Shown piece after piece: positions 1 to 12,480 of a DNA stretch of 64,000 bases (position 1 is the first letter of the stretch; the number at the start of each line of letters is the position of its first letter). Below the pieces are notes generated by a model that searched no databases, was not told the DNA's origin, and saw only the letters and a list, made by a program, of their open reading frames with translations. A program made the position numbers and the translations under genes. This stretch comes from Humulus lupulus. Its lineage: Eukaryota; Streptophyta; Magnoliopsida; Rosales; Cannabaceae. The stretch is from positions 86,883,888 to 86,947,887 of the forward strand of contig NC_084796.1 in NCBI RefSeq assembly GCF_963169125.1, read 5' to 3'.

Positions 1-1066
1 GAACTGCCACAACTTATCCCGGTATCGGATCCTGATGCATTGTGGCACATTTCTAAATGAAGGAAGAAGGCACCTTTAGCCGAGCATCACTCTGACGGGG
101 GCGATGCAGAGTGGGTGCCTGAGGAGGTTTCCCCAGAACCCAGACGACCATGCCGATCATCTCCATCTCCTAGAGGGTGCCCTCCTTTGGCCCCTACGGA
201 CCATGACATGGCCTCTCACTCCCACGGTCTGCAGGCCATGCTAGGGTGCTTCGTGTGTCCCTTTTCTGAGTAATACGATACTTTTCCTCATGCTCCCCTC
301 GATCCTGGGCTCATTTTCACTGTGTTCCTGCGACCCCTTCTCCTTCGGTGAGCGGGTCATCTGTCCCTACCCATCCAGGCACCCCTGACTTGGAGGGGGC
401 ACCTTGGGTGGGTCGTATGACGACCTCTTATGGGAAACGGTATTCTTGGGTCACCGAGGGTCTTCCTGAGATTGATTGGAGAAGTCTCAAGAATTTTGCC
501 ATGTCGGAGCTTAGGGAGACTCTTGTGTGCTTGGTAACTTAGGTGAGTTCATGCGTCTTACATTGGCCTTACTCTTTTTCTTTTTTATTCTTTGTTTGCT
601 CATCATCATTATTATTATTTTTCTTGTGCAGACTTCTCTAGTGTCCCAACGCTTCGCCAACTCGGCACAAGACCTCTCCTCGTAGAATGCCGAAAGGGAC
701 CGTCTAACGGTCAAGGTTGAGGGGCTCGAGAGGGAACTCACTAATACCAAGCTTAATCTTGAGAAGGCCCTGGTGAAGGCCTCTTCATCGTCGAAAAAGA
801 AGAAGAGGGCGAATGCCAAGGCCGTGATGCTGCAGGAGAAGGTTGCTCGCCCAAAGGCCGATCTTGGGGGAGCAGAAGCTAAGGTAGGAATGTTGCAGGA
901 AAGGGTCACTCTCCTAGAGGCGAATTTGGCTGAAATCAAGTACAAATCCATAGAGTGCGCCCTCTATGGAATGTGGAGACAAAATCCTAACTTCGATTTC
1001 TCCTCCTTGGGTGAACACGTTGTTGCCAGGGTGGCTGAGTGGAATGCTCGCGGCAGGAGGCCCTGA
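1..1066 (+). pseudogene. Antisense accessory gene of element A, 3' part, degenerate
   Basis: Translated pieces match the antisense gene of element B in order. At 1-60 a segment like ELPQLIPVSDPDALW parallels B's NLHQLSPVSDPKFLW. At 348-540 a segment with RMTTSYGKR parallels B's RMATSYG. At 640-1066 there is a charged coiled-coil ending in a WRxxPNFDFSS...GEH block shared with B. The gene has a stop at 58-60, at least one frameshift near 60 and a stop near 270. A GT..AG intron is likely at about 541-630 (GTGAGTTC to TTGTGCAG), in the same place as in B. It runs opposite to gag-pol. In Tat-lineage elements such extra antisense ORFs are known, but their function is not. Here it is clearly non-functional. 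Confidence 0.7.
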
Positions 1067-2090
1067 GATTCTGCTTCTGCGATATTATCATTTAATTCGA
1101 TTTGGTTGTATGCTCACTGGGGCTTATCATTCAATTTTTTTTATTTTGTTGGAACTTTTATAAGTCCTGTTACATTATCGCGACTCCTTTTTTCTGTATA
1201 TATATATATGCAATTATTTTCTTTTGTTCCTCTATGTTTGAGGTCCTTTTGAGCCCACAAAAAGGGGTTTGATAGGTTTTTTTATGTATATATATAATTT
1301 TTTATTTATCATTCTTGAGGTCCTTTGGAGCCCATACGAAGGGGTTCGATTCGTCTCTCTTTGGTGCACCTTGATTGTATCTATAAGGATATGTTGACCC
1401 TTTGGGTTCTAGTCATCTTTTTATATACTTTTGCGCGTGCTTATTATTTCTTGTGAGAAGCATCCTTCTCGTCATTATGCATCGTACTATTTTTGCAATG
1501 GTCTCTTTTAGGACCCTTTTTGGCTAAACGGCTTGGTGGCCGCTCTAGGCTTATTGGTGGATGCTCTTCCTGAGGCCTTTCCTCTCGTGGAGGTATCAGC
1601 CTTTATTAGGAGGCTCTTCGTGAAGCCTTACCTCCCGTGGACATATCAGCCTTTATTAGGAGGCTCTTCCGGTAGGACCTTTTGACCCTCTTGATGTTCA
1701 TAAGGGTAGTTAATAATTGTGAACTCGAGAGATGTCTTGTAAGATTTTCTTCCTTATTTTTTTTTATAAGGATCTCTTTTAGAACCATTTTTGGCTGTGT
1801 ACCCTGCACCCCAAGTGGTTGGCGAGATTTATCTTGTCGAGCACTTTGGTCATTTTGCTCATGCGCTTTGATAATTCCAATTGGTGATAGGTACAAAAGT
1901 TAGATACGTGTTCACGTAAATGAGGGGTGTGACATGCCAATAAAAAACATATTCATTAAAAATAAGGAGAGTACATAGGTATTTGTGGCGACGATGTTCT
2001 TACTACATATCAGGGCATCTAAGTTACCCCTCTAATTCATAGATGTTGGGGGGCTAACTATGGTAATCCCTTTGATTTATCATACTAAAA
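1067..2090. other. Post-pol spacer of element A
   Basis: No credible gene. The stretch is homologous, in reverse orientation, to the spacer of element B at 43900-45060. For example, the piece around 1501-1555 (an all-purine/pyrimidine run reading GACCCTTTTTGGC, followed by a CGGCTTGGTGGCCGC tract) is the reverse complement of the one near 44620-44650. It includes a tandem duplication at 1563-1670. About 1916-2090 has no match elsewhere in the window and contains the deletion junction that removed the RT-integrase region. Confidence 0.6.
1563..1670. repeat. Tandem duplication, about 50 bp unit, two copies plus a partial
   Basis: The unit begins GCTCTTC and ends CAGCCTTTATTAGGAG. The first copy starts at about 1563 and the second at about 1613, and a third partial copy begins the next unit. 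It lies in the element A spacer. Confidence 0.75.
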
Positions 2091-4722
2091 GTGGAGCTTT
2101 ACCCGATGTTCCCTCTCAGGCGCATATGCACAACCATCGATTATGATCTCCTTAGTGACTTTGGGGTTGAAATCTCTCGGGTTTGTGCCCCCATGCACTA
2201 CCATCGCCATAAGTTCTGGCGATCTCATGGCTGTGTGAAGGGACGTGTTATAACATTCCCTTGCTTCTTTTTATTCCCCTTTCACGCTCGCCACCCCCCC
2301 CCCCCCCCCAGAAGTTGGGAATTTTATGGCCAAGTGTTATACTGAGGTTATCGCCTTCAATTCTCTCAGGGAGGGTCTCCCTAATACCACATTGAAGGCC
2401 GAGGAATAGTTTACTGCAACAAAGTTTGTCATTATAGTGGTATGGCTGGGCAGCTCTCTCATGGTGAGGGCTAACTCAATTGTGCCCAGGGTTGTATCGA
2501 GTCTCTTGTAAACCATACAGGGAGGTGTTACAGGGCTTTAAGTTCCTGATACCCAATCCCATCTTCTCTAAGGCTAGGCGATATAGGATGTCTACGGAGT
2601 TTCCATTGTCCACTAGGACCCGATGTACCCTCATGTTTAAAAGTTGAACAGTCAACACCAAGGGGTCATTGTGAGGGAAATGCACACCCTGCGTGTCTTC
2701 TTCGCTGAAGGTTACTGAGTCATTTTCCCCTTTAAATTTTTTTGGGGGTCGTTGTTCTAAGCTTAGCATGCATGAGGGTGGGCTTCGTCTGGCTTCCTTG
2801 GCATACCTATCTCGCCCTTTTCTCAATTCTCCTTTGAATCATGGTCCTCCGAAGATCTTCCTCACCTCTCCTTGCACTTCTAAGGCTACGTCTCGCATTC
2901 ATGGCGAGGGTGGTCTATCATCTGGTCTTTCATTTTCTCTGCGGACGTATCTACCCAAGTGTCCCCGGCGTATGAGTTCCTCTATCTCCACCTTTAAATG
3001 AGTGCATTCTGCAGTGGTGTGGCCAATGTCTTTATGATACTGACAGTACTTTCCAGGGTCTCTCTTTGACCGATCTCTCTTCATTAGTGGGGATCTTCTG
3101 AAGGGGACCTAATTCTCGTTTGCTATGAAGATATGCTCCCTAGTATGTGTCAGGTCAATGTAGAAGGTGTGGGGTGTTTGCCTAGGATTACCTCCGTGTT
3201 TGTGCTTCCTCTGGTGGTCATCTCTTGGGCCTTCATACACCCTTCTCTTTTTTTCATCATTCGAACTCTCAGGGGCTGAGGGCTTGACAAGGGATGCCTT
3301 CAAGTTCTCATGGTCGTCTTCAACACGAATGTACTTCTGTGCCCGCTCATAGAAATCATCTAAGTCTGTGACCTCCCTTTTGAGCATATTATCCCAAAGC
3401 TTACTGCCTGGGCACACTTCGGCCGTGATCACCATCTTGAGTTCTTCCCTGGTCAAGCTTCCTACTTTAGTCTCTTCCATGTTGAACCTGTGGATGTATC
3501 TCTTCAAGCTCTCTCCTTCACCTTGCTTTATATTAGCGAGGCTAGTTCTCGGTAAGGTATAATCGCGTACGGCATGATATTGTTGGAGAAACTCGTCAGA
3601 AAATTGTTTCCATGACCTAATAGACCCTGGTAGGAGTCTCTTGAACCATTTGTACGTAGGTCCTTTTAACGTGACAGCGAAGCAGTGACACCTAGCCCTG
3701 CTATTAATTCCTCTTAATTTCATCAGGTCATTGAAAGCGTCTAGATGGTATTTGGGGTCTGTATTTCCCTCATAAGGGGTCATATGAGTTTCTTTAAAGT
3801 TTTTTGGGAGCCGTTCCGACTAGATTTCTCACGTGAAGGGAGACTCGTAGTCGAACTCTTCATCGGTAATGTGCTCCCCAAACGTCGTGACGATCTTGCT
3901 CCGAAGGCTCCTCATCTCGGTGTCTAGCTCTTGTCGCCTCCTATTCAAGGAGTCCCTCAGCTCTGTAGGGTTGGCCTTTCCCTTTTCTCTACCCTTCGGA
4001 GAGGCCACATGAGGTGTTGTCCTTACTTTAGACCTCCTTCTATTGAGCTTTTCTCTTAGGTCAGGTGGCGCCTCCCTAGAGGTGACTTCGGCATCATTAT
4101 AAGGGTTAGTGTTGTTCTTCTGCTCTGGCCCCTGGGGCTGCTTCGCCTTCCCAGGGTGTTCACGCTGCTTTGTCTGAGGGGTATTACTAGTGGAGAGCTG
4201 AGTCCTCCAATCATCCACAGGGACCGTGGTTTCTCCGCCCTCTGGGCCTTTTTCCTTTCGTCTAGGAAGGGGCACGCTTGATTTTCCTTGTAGCAAGTCA
4301 TTCAACACCTCTTGCATATTTCCTAAGGTGGTTTCTATTCTTTGGTTCTTTCGGTGTAACTCGTGTATCTCCTCTTCGTAAAATTGAGTACTCAAGCTTA
4401 TAGAATGCACTTGGTGACACTTGCCCGGCTTGCGCGTTGATGGACCCGGATCTTGCAGGCCAGAGTTTGGTACCCGTGGTGGCCTTGAGGGCGGAAGCTC
4501 TCCGGCATCTCTTGTAGGAGTAGCCGCGGATCGCGGATGGTCCTCATTAGGCTGGACAGTTGGGGATGAAGCCTCCCTTTCATTCCCAGGAACCGTGGGC
4601 TCCTTTTGTGCATCCACATTTTTGGGTGGCGGAAGCATTGTCATGGAGGCTTTTAGCTGATCTCCGTTGAGGTGGACCTACACCTCTCGTGGCTCTCTCA
4701 GTCGCTTAGAGCATCTTGGCAT
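2091..4722 (-). pseudogene. gag-protease of Tat element A
   Basis: Reads from an ATG at 4722 (MPRCSKRLREPREV-like, matching element B's MPRRSKRLREPREV) down to about 2091. In order it holds a proline-rich N-terminus, a coiled-coil segment near 4320-4390, the gag core (MTPYEGNTDPKYHLDAFNDL at 3783-3724, then the WFKRL...SWKQFSDEFLQQY core), a zinc-knuckle-like YCQYHKDIGHTTAEC near 3000-3050, and a retropepsin with the site VLVDNGNSVDILY near 2575-2640. Stops and frameshifts occur at codon 15 (TAG at 4678-4680), 3109, 2899 and 2476, and a run of 16 C at 2294-2309 lies in the linker. The pol part after the protease is deleted. Strongly similar to element B, but more decayed. Confidence 0.85.
2294..2309. 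repeat. Homopolymer run of 16 C
   Basis: An uninterrupted poly-C run in the protease-RT linker remnant of element A. The matching place in element B (near 28830) has a short GC-rich stretch, so this is a local slippage expansion, or a sequencing-length uncertainty. Confidence 0.9.
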
Positions 4723-4769
4723 CTTTTATTGCTAGAATCAATGGAAGAACAATGGCTTGGAACTTATCC

Positions 4770-4787
4770 TTCCCACAGACGGTTCCA
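4770..4787 (-). promoter_or_regulatory. Primer binding site of element A
   Basis: Three bases inside the LTR end (4791), the minus strand reads TGGAACCGTCTGTGGGAA. Element B has TGGCGCCGTCTGTGGGAA at the same place, 16 of 18 identical. Priming tRNA is not certain. The B version shares its first nine bases with the Asp-type plant primer site TGGCGCCGTTGCCGGGG. Confidence 0.65.
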
Positions 4788-5419
4788 AACTGTTAACGGT
4801 GAGAACTCGTCAACGATGTTAAGTTAAAAAAATCAAAGTATATAGCTTATAAATGAAGAACTTCATGAACCTAATAAGAAACTTAGAAAATAGTTGTAAA
4901 AGGAAATGGAGAAAAGAACTTGTATTTCTCTTGATACAAAGCTACAGTGTTTTTTTCAACCGCCCTTAATTGATGAAGTGAGGTTCCCTTTATAGTGGGC
5001 TCTAATGGGCCCTAATACATTGTGGTCCCAGATGACCAGATTGTTCATAAGTACATTGCCAGGGAAGTGGCATCAGACGCAGTGGCACAGGTGGTAGTGG
5101 TGTCGGCCATGACATATGGTCAGAGACGTGCAGGTAGTGCCTCCACCATTGGTACTAACTTGTACTATCACTACCTATCTAATATGGACGTCAGAGTTAT
5201 GCCTTTGTGCTCCTCATGGTCGTACAGCCTGTTCCCATACGCGTGCCTTGTACCTGAAGGTTGCTCTCGTATATCCAAGATACACCCTTGCTCCAAGCCT
5301 TGAGTGAGATAAGCATGTGGGAGTCGTGCCTCGCTGGTGATACCTTCCTTAGAAAATAGAGAAGGGCCTCATCAGCGGAGCATATGCTTATATCATAGAG
5401 GCGTGGCCTCGCGAGATGA

Positions 5420-8360
5420 TGCACGAGCCTGGGCACCTAGGCGCGACAGAGGAGTGGCCTCGCGAGATGGGATGGTGCGTGTAACGCCTTAACTCCAGGG
5501 ACCATTATGGTGTGCCTTGTAAACAGTGCTAAACTCGCTAATCGAGTTATTTGGCCAAAATCGTGTATCTAAGTATGATTAGCAATTTAGGGGTTAAAAA
5601 TTTTGGTTAAGATATAACGTTTCATTAGAACGTTTAATATATACATTGGGATCCCAAAATATAATTTTAGAGTCTACTACAAGAAAATATTTACAACAGG
5701 CCGATCTATGCGGCAAAACAGGGTTTAACCCTAGTTCCTCTTCAAACCTCGGCCATGGTGGTTGAGCAGCTGCATATGTACACATCATCACCTAAGCTCT
5801 CCAACTCAAGGATGGTCCGGCTTTCTTTTGCCTTTACCTGAACGACATAGCACCCGTGAGTCGAAGCTCAGCAAGAAAACTTAATATGCTCATGAACAGT
5901 AATAACATGTCATCAAGTCATAAGGCACACGCCTAGCAGATATAGACCTATTCCAGCAAGCAATAGATCCACGTAATGTTGAGTATAACACATCAACCAA
6001 TGACCATAATAGTCATCCAGGGCTTTTAGCCCAAAATAGAAATGTAATGTTGAGTATAACACATCAACCAATGATCATAATAATCATCCAGGACTTTCAG
6101 TCCAAACAAATAGGTGACAGACGCAAAAGTCACTGGGTTGGGTATAGCTAGCCTTGTGACGATAGGGTCACCGGGGCTTAACAGACAAGTGAACTTTTTA
6201 TTAGTTCAAACAAGATAGGTGCATGGTGACTAGTCACCAACATAACCTTCCTCATGACCATAGCGTCATAACCTTGGAACATTGTTCCCTAGCCATGTGA
6301 CAAACAGTCACCTGGGCCTTAGGCCCTGGCTCTAGTAACTAGTCTTAGACTAGGCAAGCGCTTATAAGTTCATCGACCTTAGGGTTGGTTTAGCATTAAT
6401 GATTTAGATCCATTCAATGCTGATATCGATTAGATCTAAACTTCATTTGGCCCTGCGTTCATGACGCTATGCCATTTCTGACTCTTAGGTCAGTATCCCT
6501 GACTAGTCAGTGCCATATACAAGTAAGCAATGCCACCAAACATATATCACATATCCAATATCCAAGTACAAGTCATTAAGCATGCTTACTTAACAAATAC
6601 TAGCACAATTAGGATCATGCATAAACACAGAGGCTCAAGCTCTGAACAATATCATACTCAGTATACAAAGCATGTCCTAATCACATGTTTCTCGTGCATC
6701 ATATGCATCATATTTAACCACTTGACATGCCTCAACAATAATCATGCATGCAAAATTTAATAATCCAACATGCATCAATAATAACCATGCATGTCACATA
6801 TACACAGGGTGCAATTTTCTTACCTTAGATTCGAGCTAGATTGAATAAAAGAACGACCCTTGAGAACGATCAACTCTTAGTCCTTTAGCGGTCACCTAGT
6901 CATAACCAAATACAGGACACCATCAATAAAATGATAATCATGGGTTCCCAAACTAAGATCTAGCCTCCGGGACATCAATCCCCACTAATCCGGGTAGTAA
7001 GAACGATCCTGAGGCCTAAAAGCATGTTCCCGGGGTCAAAACGCACAAACAGGCTCAACCCTGCTCAAGGGATGTGGCCCTGGCACTTTGGGCTGCGACC
7101 CCCAGCCACTCGAGAAGCAAGGGCTGCGACACCCAACATCAAGGGCCGCGGCGCCCAGCAAGCACAAAACTGCCCCACCTGCTACTTCGAGCTAGGGCCG
7201 CAGTGCCCAAGAACAGGGTCGCGGCCCCCAACCCAGAGCCATCCCCAAACACGATTTTCAACAACCCAAAGCCTCCAAAATCATGCCTAAAAATTACCAA
7301 ATCATCAAATCAAAGTTCCCAAGCTTCCCAATGGTCCAAAACCATCAAAATCCAAAGCTCAATCGAACCACAAACTCAACGATTCACAAAATCCAATTCA
7401 AAGCTTAGAAACTCTAAAAACTCAAAACTTAAACTTAGATTACCTTCGATTGGGTTGTTTCTCATCAAATCCTTTGGTTAGGAAGCTTATAATCTTTCCT
7501 AGGATCGCTATGCCTCGATCCTCGCTTGATTCCGACTCCTAGAACTCGAGATTTCTTCAAAAAGGCTCCGAACGGTAAAATGAGCTAACGAAGGAGAGAG
7601 GAAATGTTTTCTAACGTACGTTCTATCTGACAAGCTACTTCAAGCTTAAGTAACCTCAAATAAAACCTAGTGCTCGGGGTCCCGAAAACACCCCCGGGGA
7701 CATTATAGTCAAAACTTCCAGAATTTCCTCCTGACCTCAAATACTCCCAATTTATCATCAAATAAACATTCTTATTACCCAATAATCGACCCCGTTATGA
7801 CAAAACCGCTAACTCATAATATAAGATTGTCTCATGCCGAATAGCTCGAATATATCTCCATAGTAATGAAATCTCATTCACAAATTACAATATGCACCCA
7901 AATATACAAATATGCCCTCAACAGGCCAAATGACCAAAATGCCCTTATAATTATAAATACACCCATATGAATGCATTTATTATCATATGATAATATAATT
8001 CACATAAAAATGCATATTATCATTAAATAGCATCATAATTCAATTATGGTCCTCCCGGCCTCCTAATCAAGGTCTTAACCCTTATTAGGAAATTCGGGGC
8101 ATTACAGTGCGCGTTCCTCGGCACCTAGGCGCGGCAGAGGCGTGGCCTGCGAGGCATGGCCTTGTGAGATGGGATGGTGCATATTCCTGGGAACCTAGGT
8201 GCGGCAGAGGCGTGGCCTCGCAAGATGGTGCATGGTCCTGGGCACCTAGGTGCAGCAGAGGCGTGGCCTCGCGAGACGCTACGTGGTCCTGGGCACCTAG
8301 GTGCAGCTAAGGCGAGGCCTGCGAGGCATGGCCTCGTGAGACGGTGCGCGGTCTTGGGCA
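5420..8360. repeat. GC-rich minisatellite in the element A LTR, split by the solo LTR
   Basis: Degenerate units carry GGGCACCTAGGTGCGGCAG and AGGCGTGGCCTCGCGAGA, spaced about 50-66 bp apart, at 5420-5479 and again at 8107-8360. Everything between (5480-8106) is a later insertion. The ORFs seen here in several frames are by-products of the repeat. Confidence 0.7.
5480..8106 (-). mobile_element. Solo LTR of the Tekay/Del family, 2627 bp
   Basis: On the plus strand it begins TGTAACGCC and ends GGGCATTACA. It is flanked by a perfect 5-bp target duplication GTGCG (5475-5479 and 8107-8111). Its left end is the reverse complement of the right end of the LTR at 53550-56171, so it is in minus orientation. 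It holds no coding region. The apparent ORF at 7074-7481 covers the LTR's GC-rich island. A single LTR with intact duplications indicates LTR-LTR recombination that removed the body of the element. Confidence 0.9.
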
Positions 8361-8572
8361 CGCTTATGTAGCCTCGCAAGATGGTGATGCACAGCTAGTC
8401 GCGCGAGGTGCCTGGGCACGCAGCTGGCGGTGCGAGGTGCCTAGGTGTGCGACACCTAGGCACGGGTCCATAGGACCTTCAGCGAGGTAAGCAAGGTGAA
8501 GTGAGCTTGGGCCTCACGTGGGGTGAGACAGGTCAATCTCGCGAAGGCCTTGCGTGAGGCCTGGGTCTTTCA

Positions 8573-9240
8573 GGATCATGTCCAATTTCCGATGTTCACA
8601 TCAAGTATGTCATTTCCATCATCTTCACAAATACTATCTATCATGTTAACTTCATGCACTTCCTCACACTCAACCGATTTTAGCAACATTAAATACATTC
8701 AATGCAACAGTCATATTTCCAAAAGATAATTTTGAAATACCATTATGACAATTAATGATTGCATTAGATGTAGCTAAGAATGGTCTACCTAAAATTATAG
8801 GAATTTGAGCATGCATATTTTCCACAGGTTGAGTATCAAGAACAATGAAGTCAACAGGAAAGTAAAATTTATTAACTTTTATCAAAACATCCTCTACAAT
8901 GCCTCTAGGAATTTTCACAGAACGATCGGCTAATTGAAAAGTTATAGAAATAAGTTTTAGTTCACCAAGACCAAGTTGCTTATAAATAGAATAATGCAAT
9001 AAATTCACACTAGCACCCAAATCAAATAAAGCCTTGTTAATAAAATGATCACCAATGATGCATGAAATTGTGGGACACCGAGGATCTTTATATTTAACAA
9101 GACTCTTATATTGAATAATGGAACTAGCTTGTTCAGTTAAAAATGCCTTTTTAGGAACATCAGTGTTTCTTTTTACAGTACAAAGATCCTTCAAAAATTT
9201 AGAGTAGGCAGGAATTTGTTTAATGGAATCTAAGAAGGGG
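8573..9240 (-). pseudogene. Athila-type aspartic protease region
   Basis: A 174-residue open stretch at 9194-8670 contains the retropepsin site ALFDLGASVNLLHYSIYKQL (at 9034-8975) and the second-half motif IILGRPFLATSNAIINCHNG. DLGAS in place of DTGA/DSGA is usual for Athila-type proteases. Coding continues past 8670 after a stop (in-frame NLLKSVECEEVHEV-like) to about 8573, where it meets the LTR end of element A. An upstream stop or frameshift near 9240 separates it from gag. It would have cleaved the gag-pol polyprotein. Now a fragment. Confidence 0.75.
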
Positions 9241-10172
9241 ATATTGATACTAACTTGTTTAAAAACTTCTAAGATGTCATTATATTGGCTTCCTTTTTTA
9301 ATTGGAAATAACCTTTGTGGGAATGGGCTTTTGGAATGAAAGGATGGATTGGAGTATCCACATTTGAAGAGTCATTGGCATTAGAACTAGAAGGTTGGCT
9401 CTTTTTTTTTTCTTTTTCAACCTCGGGTATGTAATCGGTTTTGACAATATTCTTTTCAGACTTAAGAGTTGAAATTAATTTGAAGTCTCCATTATGACTA
9501 GACTTTCCTATCTCATATTGACCTTTTGGATTTGGGATAGGTTGACTAGGGAATGTTCCTTTTTGTCTATCAACTAAAGCAGTAGCGAGTTGTCCTACTT
9601 GTGTCTCGAGTTTGGTAATTGATTGAGACTGATTTTGTAGGATTTGTTGAGTGGATTGCATAAATTGTTGTAAAGTATCTTCTAAGGAAGGTTTCCTTTG
9701 TTAAGGATATGGTTGATTTTGTGGGGCATGAGTTTGGTTTTGCGTGTTGTAATGATGCCCTTGATTCATTAGAGGTTGGTTTTGTCTCCGTGAAAAGTTT
9801 AGATGGTTTCTCCAATTTGGATCATAAGTGGATGAAAATGGGCTATCATTTGGTTTTCCATAAGCATGAAGAGCATTGGCCTCCTCAGAAAAAGCTTCTT
9901 GGTAGGAAGGACACGATTGGGCATTATGGCAAGGACTAGAACATATAGAACAAACATCTTTTCTTGGTTGTATTGGAGAATTTATAGTTTGACTTATAGC
10001 TAAAGCTTCTACTTTTCTCGCTAATTTGTCTAAGGATGTTCTTAAGTCTAATTCATCTTTTACTTCATACCTTCCTCCTCTTTTTGGTGAATTAGTTGAC
10101 CTAGACCTAGGATCAAAATAATTCTATTGTTGTGAATTGACAGACAAATCTTCAAGGGCGTCCCAAGCCTCT

Positions 10173-12480
10173 TGTAACGACCCAAAATCGCTAATAAGGC
10201 TTAAGGGCCTTGATTAGTGTGCCAGGAGGGCATGTTGGGATTTATGTGTGATTTTATGAGTTAAATGCATGGTTATGATTTAAAGCATGCTATATGACTA
10301 ATTGAACATTCGAGATGCATGACTACGTGGTTAGTATGCATGTTAGGTGAAATAAATATGCATGTGGACCCCGTTTGCATGATAGGGGTAAATTGGTAAT
10401 TTTAGCCCGCTGAGGGCATATATGTGATAATTGTATCCTGTGTATTGTACCACGTGAGTGTGGTGTTTTTATTGTGATGCACGTGCCGAGACGGTCCTAG
10501 AGAGCAAATTAACTTAAAAATCACAACGGGATTTCTATACCCGGCTCGGGAGGAGCCCAGGGGTACCTCGGGAATTTTATGGCTAAGTTGAGATTTAGCG
10601 GGTAATGGTTATTGGAGATTTAGTAACCTGGGTAACCATTAGTTACTGCTGAGAGTAACAAGTTCTAGGTAGAAAATGGTAGAAATGAAATAGAGGTAAA
10701 AGGACTTAAGTTCCCTTGAGGTTTAGTTAGCAAAGGGTTTCGATGAAGGGGTAAAATGGTCATTTGGCAAGGGGTTTAGACAAATTTGAGCTGTGTTATA
10801 GGGGTACACGGTTTGGGCTTGGCATATATGTTGGGTTTTGATAAAATTAGAAGAGAAGAAAGGAAAAGCTAAAGAGAAGGAAAGTTAGGGCAATGAGAAG
10901 AAGAAGAAGAAGAGAAGTGAAGGAGCTGAAATTTGGAGACTTAGGAGATGAATCAAGGGAGCTTAGGATGGGATTCTCTACTTAAGGTAAGGATTTATGC
11001 ATATTTAAGTTTGATTATGTTTAGAATTGTGAAAATTAAAGCTTGAGTTAAGTTTTTAAAGTTTGAGTTTGAAGTTCCTGATTTTTACAATCTAAGGGTG
11101 GATTGTTGGATATGTTTGTGTTTTGAGCTTGAATCTAGTGTTAATGGGTTGTTAGATGGTTTATAAGAGGTTTTGATTTGATTTTGGGGTTGAGGTATTT
11201 GTTTGGGGTGATTTGGAGAGGTTGAAGCTCGGGAAAAACGCATGGGAAAACCTAGAAAATCTGGGTTCGCGTATGAGCGCCGCGGCCTTGTTCTTGGGCG
11301 CCGCGGCCCTGTTCTTGTTTTCAGTCAGGGGAGCTTTCTGACTTCGCTGGGCTCCGCGGCCCTTGCGGGTAGCACCGCGGCGCTACGCCTTTTTCAGGAT
11401 GGGAAATTTTGCATTTTTGGGCATTTGTTCCAAGGGCTCGGGGGATGTTTCCGATGGATTGTTTTAGGAATTTGGGAGTCCCGAGAGTGTGGGATTGGTC
11501 CCGGGAAGTGGTTATGAATTGATTAGTATTAAAGGATGTTTTATGTGTGTTGTGACTAGGCTATTGGAGAGGCTCGTGCTAGAGGACCGTGCTCGCGGCT
11601 TGAGTGCATCAGGAGGCTCGGAATACAGGTAAGAAAACCGTAACACCCGAGATTAGGGCATGGCCCCACTGTGTGATTGCAGGGCATGGCCCCAGATTGT
11701 ATTATGTGCAAATGTTTAACCTTAAATGAATCATGATGTGTGTGAATGATTATTTCGAATGTACTATATGTGTGATTATACTGAAATGAACGGCAAGGGC
11801 CGAGAGCGGCGTAGGCCGGGTGCGGCAGCGGGGCCGAAAGTAACACTCAGCACATGGGATGCTTATATTCAGGGTGGGACCCAAGGCACATGGGATGCTT
11901 ATATTCAGGGTGGGACCCAAGGGATACATGAGTTATCCTCGCGGTGAGAACCGAAACCCCAGGCTTTGGTAAGGCCTCTGGGGCGGCATGGCCGTGCTTG
12001 TTTATTATGATGGTTTTCCTATTTATCAGTGAATTATGCCAGCTTTATGAATTGCATATGCTATGTATTATTTGGGTTTTCTTGCTGGGCTTCGGCTCAC
12101 GGGTGCTCTGTGTTGCAGGTAAGGGCAATGACTGAGTCGACCAACCATGAGTACGGAGAGCGTGAAGCAACGCGTACATGTTTGGCCTGCCCGACTACTT
12201 GGGTTGGGGGTTTATTCGAAAATGGCTGTAATAATCTATGATTTTTATAACTGATCAATTGTAAACTTATTTTGAGATGTAAATAGTTTTCAAACTTTAT
12301 TTTGGGATCCCAAATGTTTAATACTAGAAGTTTTATTGAAACGACGCATTTTTCTAAGATTACAGCCTTAACTTTTAATTAGTCACACTTTTGTTTAAAA
12401 ACCTCGGTTAGCGAGTTCATTGCACACTGTTTTGTCTTAAAACTCACTTAGTAACGGCTCTAAGGAAGTAGGGCGTTACA
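10173..12480 (+). mobile_element. Solo LTR of the Tekay/Del family, 2308 bp
   Basis: Begins TGTAACGACCC and ends AGGGCGTTACA, with a perfect target duplication CCTCT (10168-10172 and 12481-12485). It has the family landmarks: the AATTGGTAATTT...CCGCTGAGGGCAT block at about 10390-10420, a GC-rich island at 11275-11395, and the CTTCGGCTCACGGGTGCT block at about 12090-12108, followed by a conserved CAGGTAA at 12116-12122. It is about 300 bp shorter than the other copies and clearly diverged, so it is an older or distinct subfamily member. It interrupts the Athila gag. Confidence 0.9.
11851..11922 (+). repeat. Perfect 36-bp tandem duplication
   Basis: The unit starting CACATGGGATGCTTATATTC occurs at 11851-11886 and again, identical, at 11887-11922, inside the solo LTR. 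I do not see it in the other copies of the family in this window. Confidence 0.9.

Larger units (their letters stand above)
1..8572 (-). mobile_element. Tat-lineage Ty3/gypsy element A, left end outside window, internally deleted
   Basis: The order on the minus strand is 5' LTR (4791-8572, split by a solo LTR), primer site, gag-protease (4722 down to about 2091), spacer, then an antisense gene on the plus strand (1-1066). This matches complete element B (24856-49617) piece by piece. The homology jumps from the protease/linker region at about 2091 to the post-pol spacer at about 1915, so reverse transcriptase, both RNases H and integrase are missing. Element A sits in the protease of an Athila-like element, whose coding resumes at 8573. 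The outer LTR end reads ...TCTTTCA on the plus strand, giving a TG start in element orientation. The other LTR lies left of position 1, so the target duplication cannot be checked. Lineage call rests on the gag, the DNGNS-type protease and the antisense gene. Confidence 0.8.
4791..8572 (-). mobile_element. 5' LTR of element A, interrupted by a solo LTR
   Basis: The LTR starts (minus strand) at 8572 with TGAAAGACCC and ends at 4791 with ACCGTTAACA. It matches element B's LTR over the regulatory half: compare 4990-5180 with the reverse complement of 25900-26140. It is split by a 2627-bp insertion at 5480-8106, so the LTR itself is about 1.15 kb. The outer half is a GC-rich array of units of about 50-66 bp containing GGCACCTAGG and GAGGCGTGGCCT (5420-5479 and 8107-8360). 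It is too diverged for dating by eye. Confidence 0.75.

Noticed and set aside
511..951. 146-residue minus-strand frame opposite the antisense coiled coil of A
   Set aside because: Shadow of the charged coiled-coil coding on the plus strand, which has homology to element B.
7024..7481. 135-residue plus-strand frame in the solo LTR
   Set aside because: It lies in the LTR's GC-rich island and low-complexity tract and is not kept in the other LTR copies.
8107..8379. Overlapping frames with W/G/A-rich repeats in the element A LTR
   Set aside because: Products of the GGCACCTAGG minisatellite, open on both strands.
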